Shown here piece after piece: positions 1 to 5,703 of a DNA stretch of 5,703 nucleotides. The notes beneath the pieces were generated by a model. The model had not been told where the DNA came from. It was given only the letters and a program-made list of their open reading frames with translations, and did not search any database. Where the stretch lies: the NCBI GenBank assembly GCA_025455595.1, contig JALOMD010000234.1, forward strand, positions 1-5,703. The letters are read 5' to 3'. The stretch is from Cytophagales bacterium. Lineage in GTDB: Bacteria; Bacteroidota; Bacteroidia; Cytophagales; 172606-1. The stretch's first letter is position 1; the number at the start of each line of letters is the position of its first letter. A program made the translations under genes and the position numbers.

Positions 1-3000
1 GAATAGATGTCGTGGTGCGGCGGCGGCGAAATCAAGCCCACGCCCGGCGTGGAGTGGCGCGTGCGGCCAATCCATTCGTCCACCTTGTGACCCGGCAACT
101 GGCCGCCTTCGCCCGGCTTGGCCCCCTGCGCCATCTTGATTTGCAATTCCTGCGCGTTGGTGAGGTAGTAGCTCGTCACCCCGAAGCGGCCCGAAGCCAC
201 CTGCTTGATGGCCGAGTTCATCCAGTCGCCGTTTTCGAGTTTGTTGAACCGCCGTTCGTCTTCGCCGCCTTCGCCGCTGTTGCTTTTGCCGCCGATGCGG
301 TTCATGGCAATGGCCAGCGTGGTGTGGGCTTCCCAAGAAATGGAACCGAACGACATGGCTCCCGTGGCAAAACGCTTGAAAATACTCTCAACCGGCTCCA
401 CTTCTTCAATCGGAATGGACTTGCCGGGCTTGAATTTCAGCATTCCGCGCAGCGTGAGGGCTTTTTGCGTTTGGTCGTCAATCAGCTTGGAGTATTTCTT
501 AAACAACTGATAATCATTGCGTCGCGACGATTCTTGCAGCAAATGAATCGTCTGCGGATTGAAAATATGCTGCTCGCCGCGTTGCTTCCATTGATAGACA
601 CCGCCCACTTCGAGACGTTGGTTCGGAATCGGGTCTTCGGGGAAGGCCAGCCGGTGTTTGATCAGCGTTTCGCGGGCAATGTCGTCCAGTTTCAAACCGC
701 CGATGCGCGACACCGTGCCGGTGAAGTACGTGTCAATCACCTCTTTGTGAATGCCCAACGCCTCGAAGATCTGCGCCCCCTGGTACGACTGCAACGTCGA
801 AATGCCCATTTTGGCGAAGATTTTCAGGAGTTCTTTGCCAACGGCCTTGGTGTAGTTGTAGTGCAGTTTTTCTTCGGATAATTCCGTATCCAACTGCCCT
901 TTTTGCTTCAGGTTCGAGAGGGTTTCAAACGCCAGATACGGGTTGATGCCCGACGCGCCGAAGCCGATCAGCGTAGCGAAGTGGTGCGTTTCCCACACGT
1001 CGCCGGCCTCCACGATGATGCCCACATTGTCGCGCAAACCCTTGCGGATGAGGTGATGATGCACCGCCGACATCGCCAGCAACGATGGAATTTGCGCGTG
1101 GCTGCTGTCAAAACTGCGGTCGGAAAGGATGATGATCGAGAAGCCGTCTTCCACGGCATCCTCGGCGTATTGGCAAATGCGGTTGAGGCCGCGTTCCAAT
1201 GCGCCGGGCTTGGTTTCGGCTTTGAAATACGTGTAAATCGTCTTGGTCTGGAAACCCTTGTGGTCAATGTACCGGATTTTCTCCAAATCCTGGTTGCTCA
1301 ACACGGGTTGCGGCAATTCGAGCAAGTGGCAGTGTTCGGGCGTTTCGGTGAGCAAGTTGCGCGACACACCCACAAACGACAGCAGCGACATCACCATCCG
1401 CTCCCGGATCGGGTCAATCGGCGGGTTGGTCACCTGCGCGAACAGTTGTTTGAAATAGCTCGACAAATGCTGGCTTTGGTCGGAAAGTACGGCCAGCGGC
1501 GTGTCCAATCCCATCGAACCCAACGCTTCCAGCCCGGTCATGGCCATCGGGCCGATGACGAATTTGAGGTCTTCGGATGTATATCCGGCGGCGATTTGGC
1601 GTTTGAGCAACGTTTTCTCGTCCAGCGGACGGAACTTGCCGCCCGGTTCCGGCACGTCGGCCAGTTTGATTTTGTTCTGTTTCAGCCACTCGCCGTATGG
1701 TTTACGGGAGCTGATTTGTTCTTTCACTTCCTCGTCCGACAAAATGCGGCCTTGCTCCATGTCCACGATGAACATCCGGCCCGGCTGCAAGCGGCCTTTG
1801 GTAATCACCTTGGCCTCGTCCACTTCCAACACGCCCGATTCGGAGGCCATAATCACCAGATCATCGCTGGTGACACAATACCGCGACGGACGCAGCCCGT
1901 TCCGGTCCAGCGTCGCACCCACGATTTTGCCGTCGGTAAACGTAATCGAAGCCGGGCCGTCCCACGGTTCCATCATCGAGGCGTGGTATTCGTAAAATGC
2001 CTTCCGCACCGGGTCCATTTCCTCGTTGCCGTCCCACGCTTCGGGAATCAGCATCATCATCACGTGCGGCAGCGAACGGCCACTCAGCACCAGCATTTCA
2101 ATCACATTGTCCAGGTTAGCCGAGTCCGACTGGCCGGGGTTGCACACCGGACGCAGCATGTCAAGTTCTTCCTTGGTGAAATACTCCGACCAAAACTCAG
2201 TTTCAGCGGCGGTGAACCACGTCACGTTGCCTTTCACGGTGTTGATTTCACCGTTGTGGGCGATGTACCGGAACGGCTGGGCCAGCTTCCACGACGGAAA
2301 CGTGTTGGTCGAAAACCGCGAATGCAGCACCGTGAGGGCTGACACCACGTTTTCGTTGTGCAAATCCGGGAAATACGGACGCACCTGCCCGGTGGTGAGT
2401 TGTCCTTTATAGACAATGGTCTTGTACGACAGCGACGCAAAGTAAAAATCGCCTTTCAGCCCTTGCACCGTTTCGTTGATGACGCGGGTGGCGTAGTTGC
2501 GGAGCACAAACAGCTTGCGTTCAAACTCGTCGGGGTTGGTGATGCTCGCCGGGCGTTTGATGAACACCTGCTCCATTTGCGGCTCCACGGCCAATGCACT
2601 TTCGCCAATCTCCGCATTCATCGTCGGCACCACGCGGTAGCCGATCAAATCCAGTTTCAGTTGCTTGATTTTGCGGTTCAGGATGGTGCGGCACTCTTCG
2701 CGCAGGTGGCTGTCTTGCGGAAAGAACACCATGCCCACGCCGTACTCGCCGTAGGGCGGCAACGCCAGGCCGAGCTTGGTGCATTCGTCAAGGAAAAATT
2801 CGTGCGGCACTTGAATCAGAATGCCCGCGCCGTCGCCGGTGTTGGCTTCGCAGCCGCAAGCCCCGCGATGCTCCATGCGCGTGAGCATTTTGATGCCGTC
2901 TTCGACAATCTGGTGCGATTTGCGCCCTTTGATGTTGGCGATGAAGCCGATGCCGCAGGCATCGTGCTCGAAACTGGGGTGGTAAAGCCCCTCCGGTTGG

Positions 3001-3017
3001 TCGTACTGATGAGTCAT
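1..3017 (-). CDS. gltB: Glutamate synthase large subunit (GltB), 5'-terminal 1005 codons, 3' end outside window
   Basis: The minus strand is open from an ATG at 3017 to the left edge with no stop. The product is the amidotransferase subunit of glutamate synthase (glutamine + 2-oxoglutarate + reductant to 2 glutamate), a cytoplasmic flavo-iron-sulfur enzyme. Visible domains, in order: a 20-residue propeptide; class II glutamine amidotransferase domain (about 21-430) with nucleophile Cys21 in DACGIGF, EHRGACGCE at about 49-57, RFSTNT (234-239), HNGEINT (254-260) and DRNGLRPSRY (371-380); central domain (about 470-770) with GLEALGSMGLDTPLAVLS near 505 and TNPPIDPIRE near 530; then the start of the FMN/synthase domain with AMSFGSIS near 888, GGKSNSGEGGED (909-920), GEGGQLPGHKV (969-979) and ISPPPHHDIY (996-1005). 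The family is usually about 1500 residues, so roughly a third, including the remaining FMN site and the 3Fe-4S cysteines, lies beyond the edge. The start is set by the short propeptide before Cys21. No frameshift or missing catalytic residue is seen. A gltD partner would be expected further left but cannot be seen. Confidence 0.97.
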   Translation of the reverse strand, partial: MTHQYDQPEGLYHPSFEHDACGIGFIANIKGRKSHQIVEDGIKMLTRMEHRGACGCEANTGDGAGILIQVPHEFFLDECTKLGLALPPYGEYGVGMVFFPQDSHLREECRTILNRKIKQLKLDLIGYRVVPTMNAEIGESALAVEPQMEQVFIKRPASITNPDEFERKLFVLRNYATRVINETVQGLKGDFYFASLSYKTIVYKGQLTTGQVRPYFPDLHNENVVSALTVLHSRFSTNTFPSWKLAQPFRYIAHNGEINTVKGNVTWFTAAETEFWSEYFTKEELDMLRPVCNPGQSDSANLDNVIEMLVLSGRSLPHVMMMLIPEAWDGNEEMDPVRKAFYEYHASMMEPWDGPASITFTDGKIVGATLDRNGLRPSRYCVTSDDLVIMASESGVLEVDEAKVITKGRLQPGRMFIVDMEQGRILSDEEVKEQISSRKPYGEWLKQNKIKLADVPEPGGKFRPLDEKTLLKRQIAAGYTSEDLKFVIGPMAMTGLEALGSMGLDTPLAVLSDQSQHLSSYFKQLFAQVTNPPIDPIRERMVMSLLSFVGVSRNLLTETPEHCHLLELPQPVLSNQDLEKIRYIDHKGFQTKTIYTYFKAETKPGALERGLNRICQYAEDAVEDGFSIIILSDRSFDSSHAQIPSLLAMSAVHHHLIRKGLRDNVGIIVEAGDVWETHHFATLIGFGASGINPYLAFETLSNLKQKGQLDTELSEEKLHYNYTKAVGKELLKIFAKMGISTLQSYQGAQIFEALGIHKEVIDTYFTGTVSRIGGLKLDDIARETLIKHRLAFPEDPIPNQRLEVGGVYQWKQRGEQHIFNPQTIHLLQESSRRNDYQLFKKYSKLIDDQTQKALTLRGMLKFKPGKSIPIEEVEPVESIFKRFATGAMSFGSISWEAHTTLAIAMNRIGGKSNSGEGGEDERRFNKLENGDWMNSAIKQVASGRFGVTSYYLTNAQELQIKMAQGAKPGEGGQLPGHKVDEWIGRTRHSTPGVGLISPPPHHDIY

Positions 3018-3076
3018 GTGGTTCGACTTGGAATAATGCAAAAAATTATGGAAATAAGTTCAAAGCTAAAACGCAT

Positions 3077-3091
3077 CCAAATTAAATTTGG
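3077..3091. promoter_or_regulatory. Perfect 7+1+7 palindrome in the gltB leader, operator-like
   Basis: CCAAATT (3077-3083) and AATTTGG (3085-3091) are perfect inverted copies around one A. The site lies 60-74 bp upstream of the gltB start, a usual place for a repressor or activator operator. It is AT-rich, so chance cannot be excluded. It shares 3087-3091 with the outer arm of the stem-loop at 3087-3136, so the two structures could not form together in one RNA. No known regulator is assigned. Confidence 0.4.
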
Positions 3092-3136
3092 CTTATGGTA
3101 CACCAACGACCGAAAGTCGTATCTGTGTATGCCAAA
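3087..3136 (-). promoter_or_regulatory. Nested stem-loop in the probable gltB 5' leader
   Basis: Three helices nest around one loop: TTTGGC (3087-3092) with GCCAAA (3131-3136); TACAC (3099-3103) with GTGTA (3125-3129); ACGAC (3106-3110) with GTCGT (3116-3120), closing the pentaloop CGAAA. That gives 16 Watson-Crick pairs in 50 nt, with internal loops of 6/1 and 2/4 nt. It sits 70-119 nt upstream of the gltB ATG and would lie in the mRNA leader if transcription starts above 3136. I do not recognise it as a known riboswitch class. Folding on the other strand is equally possible, so the strand is inferred from the gltB context. Confidence 0.4.
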
Positions 3137-3228
3137 CCGAATGATGATTTTGAAATAACTGATATTGTCAAAATTTAATTTCAAGCGAAATATTTTAGAA
3201 AATTACGCACATTTTTTTTAACCACAAG

Positions 3229-3256
3229 GGTTTTGCACAGTTTTTTGACAAAAACC
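3229..3256. repeat. Short inverted repeat GGTTTT / AAAACC
   Basis: GGTTTT (3229-3234) and AAAACC (3251-3256) are perfect 6-bp arms with a 16-nt spacer that itself contains a T run. It is not followed by a clean T tract on either strand, so I do not call it a terminator. It may be no more than chance in an AT-rich region. Confidence 0.25.
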
Positions 3257-3279
3257 TGAGTATTTATCCCAAAAAACTC

Positions 3280-3321
3280 CTAAAAAGCGGTTTTTTCGGC
3301 GTTTTTAGCGAATAAAAACGC
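3280..3321. repeat. Three-arm overlapping inverted repeats with mutually exclusive pairings
   Basis: The middle arm GCGTTTTTAG (3299-3308) can pair with either neighbour. With AAAAACGC (3314-3321) it forms a perfect 8-bp stem (from 3299-3306) and a 7-nt loop. With CTAAAAA (3280-3286) it forms a 7-bp stem (from 3302-3308), slightly extendable through a bulge. The arrangement resembles alternative hairpins of attenuators, but no reading frame or T tract beside it supports a function. The GCGTTTT core resembles the arms of the hairpins at 3710 and 5581. Confidence 0.35.
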
Positions 3322-3688
3322 AATTCGTTGAATTTCGGCAAAAAAATGCGGTCGGCAGGTTTCAATCCGAAAAAAATACAGGAATTGTCTTATGCAACCA
3401 ACTGATAGACAAGCTTTTGGGTATAATGGCCCAGCCTGTACGCAGCCGAACACTGGAAAAAGTTTTGTAAACCAGTTACTTAGCTTATGCATCCGTATCT
3501 GGTGCATCACCTGTTCGGTGTGTCTCGAAACATGCCGTTCTTCAAAGGCATCCAACAGCCAAAGCAGCTTCCGAACCGCTTCTCTCACAACAAATTGTGC
3601 CGAATCCGGGCCATACCTTACAGGTCTCCGCCCTTGCCGCCGCGAACCAATCCGACCTTTCTCCGTATAATCGGGACGTTTACCGAAA

Positions 3689-3757
3689 CGTTTGTCGCTT
3701 CTCGCCTATCGTTTTAGGCAATTTTTGCTTAAAACGCCCAACGATAAACGGCAAACG
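3689..3757. repeat. Palindromic heptamer element, about 69 bp, centred on a 12-bp hairpin
   Basis: The core hairpin is CGTTTTAGGCAA (3710-3721), loop TTT (3722-3724), then TTGCTTAAAACG (3725-3736): 12 pairs, one of them G-T. Outside the core, CG dinucleotides recur every 7 bases on both sides: at 3689, 3696, 3703 and 3710 on the left, and at 3735, 3742, 3749 and 3756 on the right, mirrored about 3723. Left units (CGTTTGT, CGCTTCT, CGCCTAT, CGTTTTA) are reverse-complement relatives of the right units (TAAACGG, CAAACGC), so the whole is an imperfect inverted repeat. About 14 of the 23 outer positions match across the axis by my count. Confidence 0.65.
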
Positions 3758-3772
3758 CTAAACGAAACCGCT
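3738..3772. repeat. Five degenerate heptamers (AAACG family) abutting the DUF1501 start codon
   Basis: Read in 7-base steps the units are CCAACGA, TAAACGG, CAAACGC, TAAACGA and AACCGCT, ending at 3772 directly before the ATG at 3773. The consensus is YAAACGN, and the last unit is diverged. There is no Shine-Dalgarno sequence in it. The tract forms the right arm and extension of the palindromic element centred on 3723, and would be the end of the 5' leader of the DUF1501 mRNA. Confidence 0.75.
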
Positions 3773-5515
3773 ATGCATCGCCGAAAATTTCTACAGAACC
3801 TATCTCTGTTCGCCGGGGGCCAATTCGTACTCAACGGTGTTACCTTTCAAACCCTGCAAGGCCAACCCCGGCTCGCCAAAATGGCCCAGCAGAGCCGCAA
3901 CGACAAAGTGCTGGTCATCATCCAAATGCACGGCGGCAACGACGGCCTGAACACGGTGATTCCGGTGCCGCAGTACAATCTGTACTATAACATGCGGCCA
4001 AACCTGGCCATCCCCGATTCCGGCACGCGCAAGTACATTCGGCTCGACGGCACGGTGCCGGAAGACCAACTCGTGGGCCTGCACCCCGACATGGTGGGCA
4101 TGAAGTCGCTGTATGATGAGGGCAAGCTGGCGGTGCTGCAAAACGTGGGCTACGAGAACATGAACGGCTCGCACTTCAAGGGCCGCGACATTTGGTTCGG
4201 CGGCGGCGGTGCCACTGACCGCGTAAGTTCGGGTTGGCTGGGTCGGTATTTGGAACATGAGTTCGAGGGCATGGGCGGCTCCATCCCGCAGTATCCGCTC
4301 GACTTCCCGAACACCGACATGCCCGACCCGCTGGGCTTGGAGTTTGCCACCGACGTGTCGCTGGGCTTCCACACCGAAGACACCGTTCCGGCGGCCATTT
4401 CCATTCCGAATCCGGCCACGTTTTTTGACCAAGTGAAAGAGCTGGCGGGCTACAACGAAGAAATCAAGGTTGATCCGCGTGGGTTTCCGCCCACCGGCCC
4501 CACCATTCCGAGCCTCTACCGGCAGGAGTTGCAGTGGATTCTTGACATTGAGAAAGGAACCGACAAATACGCCGAGCGGCTGCAACGCGTCTATCAACAA
4601 GGCGGCAACACCACCGTCACGTATCCACAGGCGTACGCCTTCAACAACTCGCGCAACCCGATTGCCAACAACCTTGGCATCATTGCCCGGCTGGTCAACG
4701 GCGGGTGCAAAACCAAAGTTTATTTGGTGCGCATCGGCGGCTTCGACACGCATATCAACCAAGTGGAGCCTTACGACAACACGCTGGGCGGCCACGCGGC
4801 GTTGATGTACCATGTGTCGTCGGCGATGAAGGCTTTCCAAGACGACCTGAAGGCGCGGGGCATCGAAGACCGTGTGCTCACGGTGACCATCTCGGAGTTC
4901 GGGCGGCGGGCCGTGTCGAACAACAACTACGGCTCAGACCACGGCACGGTGGCTCCGATGTTTGTCTTCGGCAGCCAAGTGAACCCGGGCATCATCGGCA
5001 AAAACCCCGATTTGGCAAAAATTTCGGAAAACTACGGCAACATCTCCGACCGCAAGGAAGACATCACCGACTTCCGCGTGGTGTTCAACACGATTTTGCA
5101 GGACTGGCTCGACGTGTCGCCCGACGACGTGCGCGACCGGATTCTGCCCACGCTGAACCAGCCCGCCTCGGCCGGTTGGGGCGACCCGGACATCAACGAC
5201 AAGGTGCCGCTGTTCCGCACCGGCGAGGTGACTTCGATTGACGCGTTTGTGAACCGACGTTTCCGGCTCGAAGACGCGTTTCCGAACCCGGTGCGCGACT
5301 TCGCCACGTTCGCATTCTACATTGACGACCCGGCCAAAGTGCAGCTTGCCTTGTACGACACGCAGGGCCGTTTGGTGCGCATTCTCGTCAACGACCACCG
5401 GGGGCCGGGCCGCCACGAAGTGCCCGTAAACCTGTCCGAACTGCGGGCGGGTGTGTACGCCTATCGCATCAACGCCGGCCCGCTGAAAGGAACCAAGCGG
5501 CTGGTGAAAAGTTAG
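3773..5515 (+). CDS. DUF1501 family exported protein with twin-arginine N-terminus and T9SS type A sorting domain (580 aa)
   Basis: The product belongs to the DUF1501 family, of the alkaline-phosphatase/sulfatase-like fold; its substrate is unknown. The N-terminus MHRRKFLQ with a weakly hydrophobic stretch (about 9-29) is a twin-arginine-type signal. The body (about 45-460) carries VIIQMHGGNDGLNTVIP (48-64), GLHPDM (102-107), NGSHFKGRDIW (131-141), GGFDTH (322-327), TISEFGR (372-378) and SDHGT (388-392). The Asp and His of GGND, GGFDTH and SDHGT are the likely metal ligands by family analogy. The C-terminus (about 500-580), from DAFPNPVRDFATF through LYDTQGRLVR and LRAGVYAYRI to KRLVKS, is a T9SS type A sorting domain, so I infer a surface or secreted protein. 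I chose the ATG at 3773 because it places RR at residues 3-4. A longer frame from a TTG at 3692 would run through the hairpin and heptamers. In Bacteroidota such genes often sit beside a DUF1800 gene; none is visible here. Confidence 0.93.
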   Translation: MHRRKFLQNLSLFAGGQFVLNGVTFQTLQGQPRLAKMAQQSRNDKVLVIIQMHGGNDGLNTVIPVPQYNLYYNMRPNLAIPDSGTRKYIRLDGTVPEDQLVGLHPDMVGMKSLYDEGKLAVLQNVGYENMNGSHFKGRDIWFGGGGATDRVSSGWLGRYLEHEFEGMGGSIPQYPLDFPNTDMPDPLGLEFATDVSLGFHTEDTVPAAISIPNPATFFDQVKELAGYNEEIKVDPRGFPPTGPTIPSLYRQELQWILDIEKGTDKYAERLQRVYQQGGNTTVTYPQAYAFNNSRNPIANNLGIIARLVNGGCKTKVYLVRIGGFDTHINQVEPYDNTLGGHAALMYHVSSAMKAFQDDLKARGIEDRVLTVTISEFGRRAVSNNNYGSDHGTVAPMFVFGSQVNPGIIGKNPDLAKISENYGNISDRKEDITDFRVVFNTILQDWLDVSPDDVRDRILPTLNQPASAGWGDPDINDKVPLFRTGEVTSIDAFVNRRFRLEDAFPNPVRDFATFAFYIDDPAKVQLALYDTQGRLVRILVNDHRGPGRHEVPVNLSELRAGVYAYRINAGPLKGTKRLVKS

Positions 5516-5543
5516 GTCAGAAGTCAGAACGCAGAGGTCAGAA
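5516..5543. repeat. Four tandem heptamers (GTCAGAA family) starting at the base after the DUF1501 stop
   Basis: The units are GTCAGAA, GTCAGAA, CGCAGAG and GTCAGAA, contiguous and in strict 7-base register; the first begins right after the TAG at 5513-5515. Three of the four are identical. The tract lies in the 3' untranslated part of the DUF1501 transcript. Confidence 0.8.
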
Positions 5544-5546
5544 AAA

Positions 5547-5572
5547 AGTTGGCAGTGGCGGTAGCAGTTGGC
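5547..5572. repeat. AGTTGGC heptamer family, three degenerate units
   Basis: AGTTGGC occurs at 5547-5553 and again at 5566-5572. AGTGGCG (5554-5560) follows the first copy, and a 5-nt unit GTAGC fills the gap, as if one heptamer had lost two bases. This is a second repeat family in the same spacer, distinct from the GTCAGAA tract just upstream and the AAGACYC tract downstream. Confidence 0.55.
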
Positions 5573-5580
5573 ACTAAAGC

Positions 5581-5611
5581 GGCGTTTTGGGCAAAAATTG
5601 CCCGAAACGCC
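5581..5611. terminator. Strong 14-bp hairpin with 3-nt loop between two exported-protein genes; terminator role uncertain
   Basis: GGCGTTTTGGGCAA (5581-5594), loop AAA (5595-5597), then TTGCCCGAAACGCC (5598-5611) form an unbroken 14-bp stem with one G-T pair. It lies 66 bp after the DUF1501 stop and 39 bp before the next start. No T run follows it on the plus strand, so it is not a classical intrinsic terminator. It may act as a processing or stability element, or be part of the repeat element. Its arm matches the 3710-3736 hairpin (CGTTTT, then A or G, then GGCAA). Confidence 0.5.
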
Positions 5612-5613
5612 TA

Positions 5614-5648
5614 ACTCAAGACCCAAGACTCAATACCCAAGACTAACC
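5614..5648. repeat. Five degenerate heptamers (ACYCAAG family) just before the next start codon
   Basis: The units in register are ACTCAAG, ACCCAAG, ACTCAAT, ACCCAAG and ACTAACC, followed by TC and the ATG at 5651. The position after a hairpin and before an ATG, the number of units and the diverged last unit copy the layout at 3738-3772, although the unit sequence differs. Confidence 0.8.
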
Positions 5649-5650
5649 TC

Positions 5651-5703
5651 ATGAAATACATCTTCGCTTCCATTGCCTTGTTGCTTTGCCTGTTGCCCGC
5701 CGA
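5651..5703 (+). CDS. Start of a gene for a probably exported protein (first 17 residues), cut by the right edge
   Basis: The ATG at 5651 opens a frame reading MKYIFASIALLLCLLPA and then leaves the window. A lysine at position 2 followed by a hydrophobic core ending in LLPA is a typical Sec signal peptide. Cys13 is preceded by LLL, which is a poor lipobox, so a lipoprotein is possible but not supported. The gene starts 135 bp after the DUF1501 stop on the same strand, so co-transcription is possible, although the 14-bp hairpin lies between them. No ribosome binding site is visible. The family cannot be told from this fragment. Confidence 0.6.
   Translation, partial: MKYIFASIALLLCLLPA

Larger units (their letters stand above)
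3018..3772. other. Divergent intergenic region between gltB and the DUF1501 gene; no supported gene
   Basis: This 755-bp gap separates two divergently transcribed genes, so it should hold both promoters. From 3018 to about 3340 it is AT-rich with many A and T runs. It contains the gltB leader structures (3077-3136) and two sets of inverted repeats (3229-3256 and 3280-3321). From about 3380 to 3680 the composition becomes more even and only weak small hairpins occur, for example CACAA/TTGTG at 3586-3599. Several frames are open there, including a minus-strand one of 102 codons from a GTG at 3588 to 3280. None has a recognisable motif, a convincing start, or GC-rich codon use like the neighbours. 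I recognise no tRNA, tmRNA, RNase P or SRP RNA. The right end (3689-3772) is the heptamer/hairpin element listed separately. Confidence 0.7.

Noticed and set aside
12..881. Long open frame of 289 codons on the plus strand
   Set aside because: It lies antisense to gltB codons whose product shows FMN-domain motifs; its translation is rich in R, H, V and F with no domain, as expected for the complement of a GC-rich gene.
903..2342. Open frame of 479 codons on the plus strand
   Set aside because: It is entirely antisense to the gltB amidotransferase and central domains; the His/Arg/Gln-rich translation is typical of shadow frames and no start signal supports it.
2358..3158. Open frame of 266 codons on the plus strand running past the gltB start
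   Set aside because: It is antisense to the gltB N-terminus; its last part falls in AT-rich intergenic sequence and changes composition abruptly, showing there is no real protein.
3035..3170. Bacteroidota-type promoter (TTTG ... TAnnTTTG) for gltB on the minus strand
   Set aside because: Near matches such as TAAATTTTG and TAATTTTTTG occur, but none has exact spacing within the box and a properly placed upstream TTTG, so no site is called.
3422..3427. TATAAT hexamer (another at 3666-3671) resembling a sigma-70 -10 box
   Set aside because: Neither has a TTGACA-like box at 16-18 bp, and the main Bacteroidota promoter uses TAnnTTTG; chance matches are likely.
3280..3588. Possible 102-codon gene on the minus strand (GTG start)
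   Set aside because: It has no motif, a rare start codon and no visible ribosome binding site, and it ends inside the inverted repeats; kept only as an open question.
3692..3772. N-terminal extension of the DUF1501 protein from a TTG at 3692
   Set aside because: It would translate through the hairpin and heptamer tract and bury the twin-arginine motif 27 residues inside; the ATG at 3773 gives a normal signal position.
3738..3772. CRISPR-like short repeats
   Set aside because: The units are 7 bases, contiguous and without spacers, and no cas gene is present.
3800..4840. Open frame of 346 codons on the minus strand
   Set aside because: It is the complement of the DUF1501 gene, whose plus-strand translation carries the family motifs.

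Overview
The window looks like a piece of a moderately GC-rich Bacteroidota chromosome. The main evidence is the complete plus-strand gene: a DUF1501 protein with an N-terminal twin-arginine motif and a C-terminal type A sorting domain of the type IX secretion system (T9SS), a system confined to that phylum and its close relatives. No clear Shine-Dalgarno sequence precedes any of the three start codons, which also fits. I cannot name the genus; a Saprospiria- or Cytophagia-like lineage is a guess.

Layout. Positions 1-3017, minus strand: the first two thirds of gltB, the large subunit of glutamate synthase, reading out of the left edge. Positions 3018-3772: a 755-bp divergent intergenic region. 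Its gltB-proximal part is AT-rich and holds a nested stem-loop that overlaps a palindrome, an arrangement that could act as a switch or operator for gltB. Its middle holds overlapping inverted repeats and a stretch with no recognisable gene. Its right end is a palindromic element built of 7-base units that ends exactly at the next start codon. Positions 3773-5515, plus strand: the complete DUF1501/T9SS protein (580 aa). Positions 5516-5650: an intergenic spacer made almost wholly of 7-base tandem repeats of three families around a 14-bp hairpin. Positions 5651-5703: the first 17 codons of a gene for a probably exported protein, cut by the right edge.

The genes do not form one pathway. gltB belongs to nitrogen assimilation (glutamine plus 2-oxoglutarate to two glutamates) and is transcribed away from the other two. 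The DUF1501 gene and the partial gene may be co-transcribed, and both products look exported.

The most interesting signal is non-coding. Both plus-strand genes are preceded by the same composite: a hairpin with a CGTTTT(A/G)GGCAA-type arm and a 3-nt loop, then five degenerate heptamers of a family specific to that site, then the ATG at once or after 2 nt. The shared architecture with unrelated heptamer sequences suggests a dispersed, fast-evolving intergenic element or leader type.
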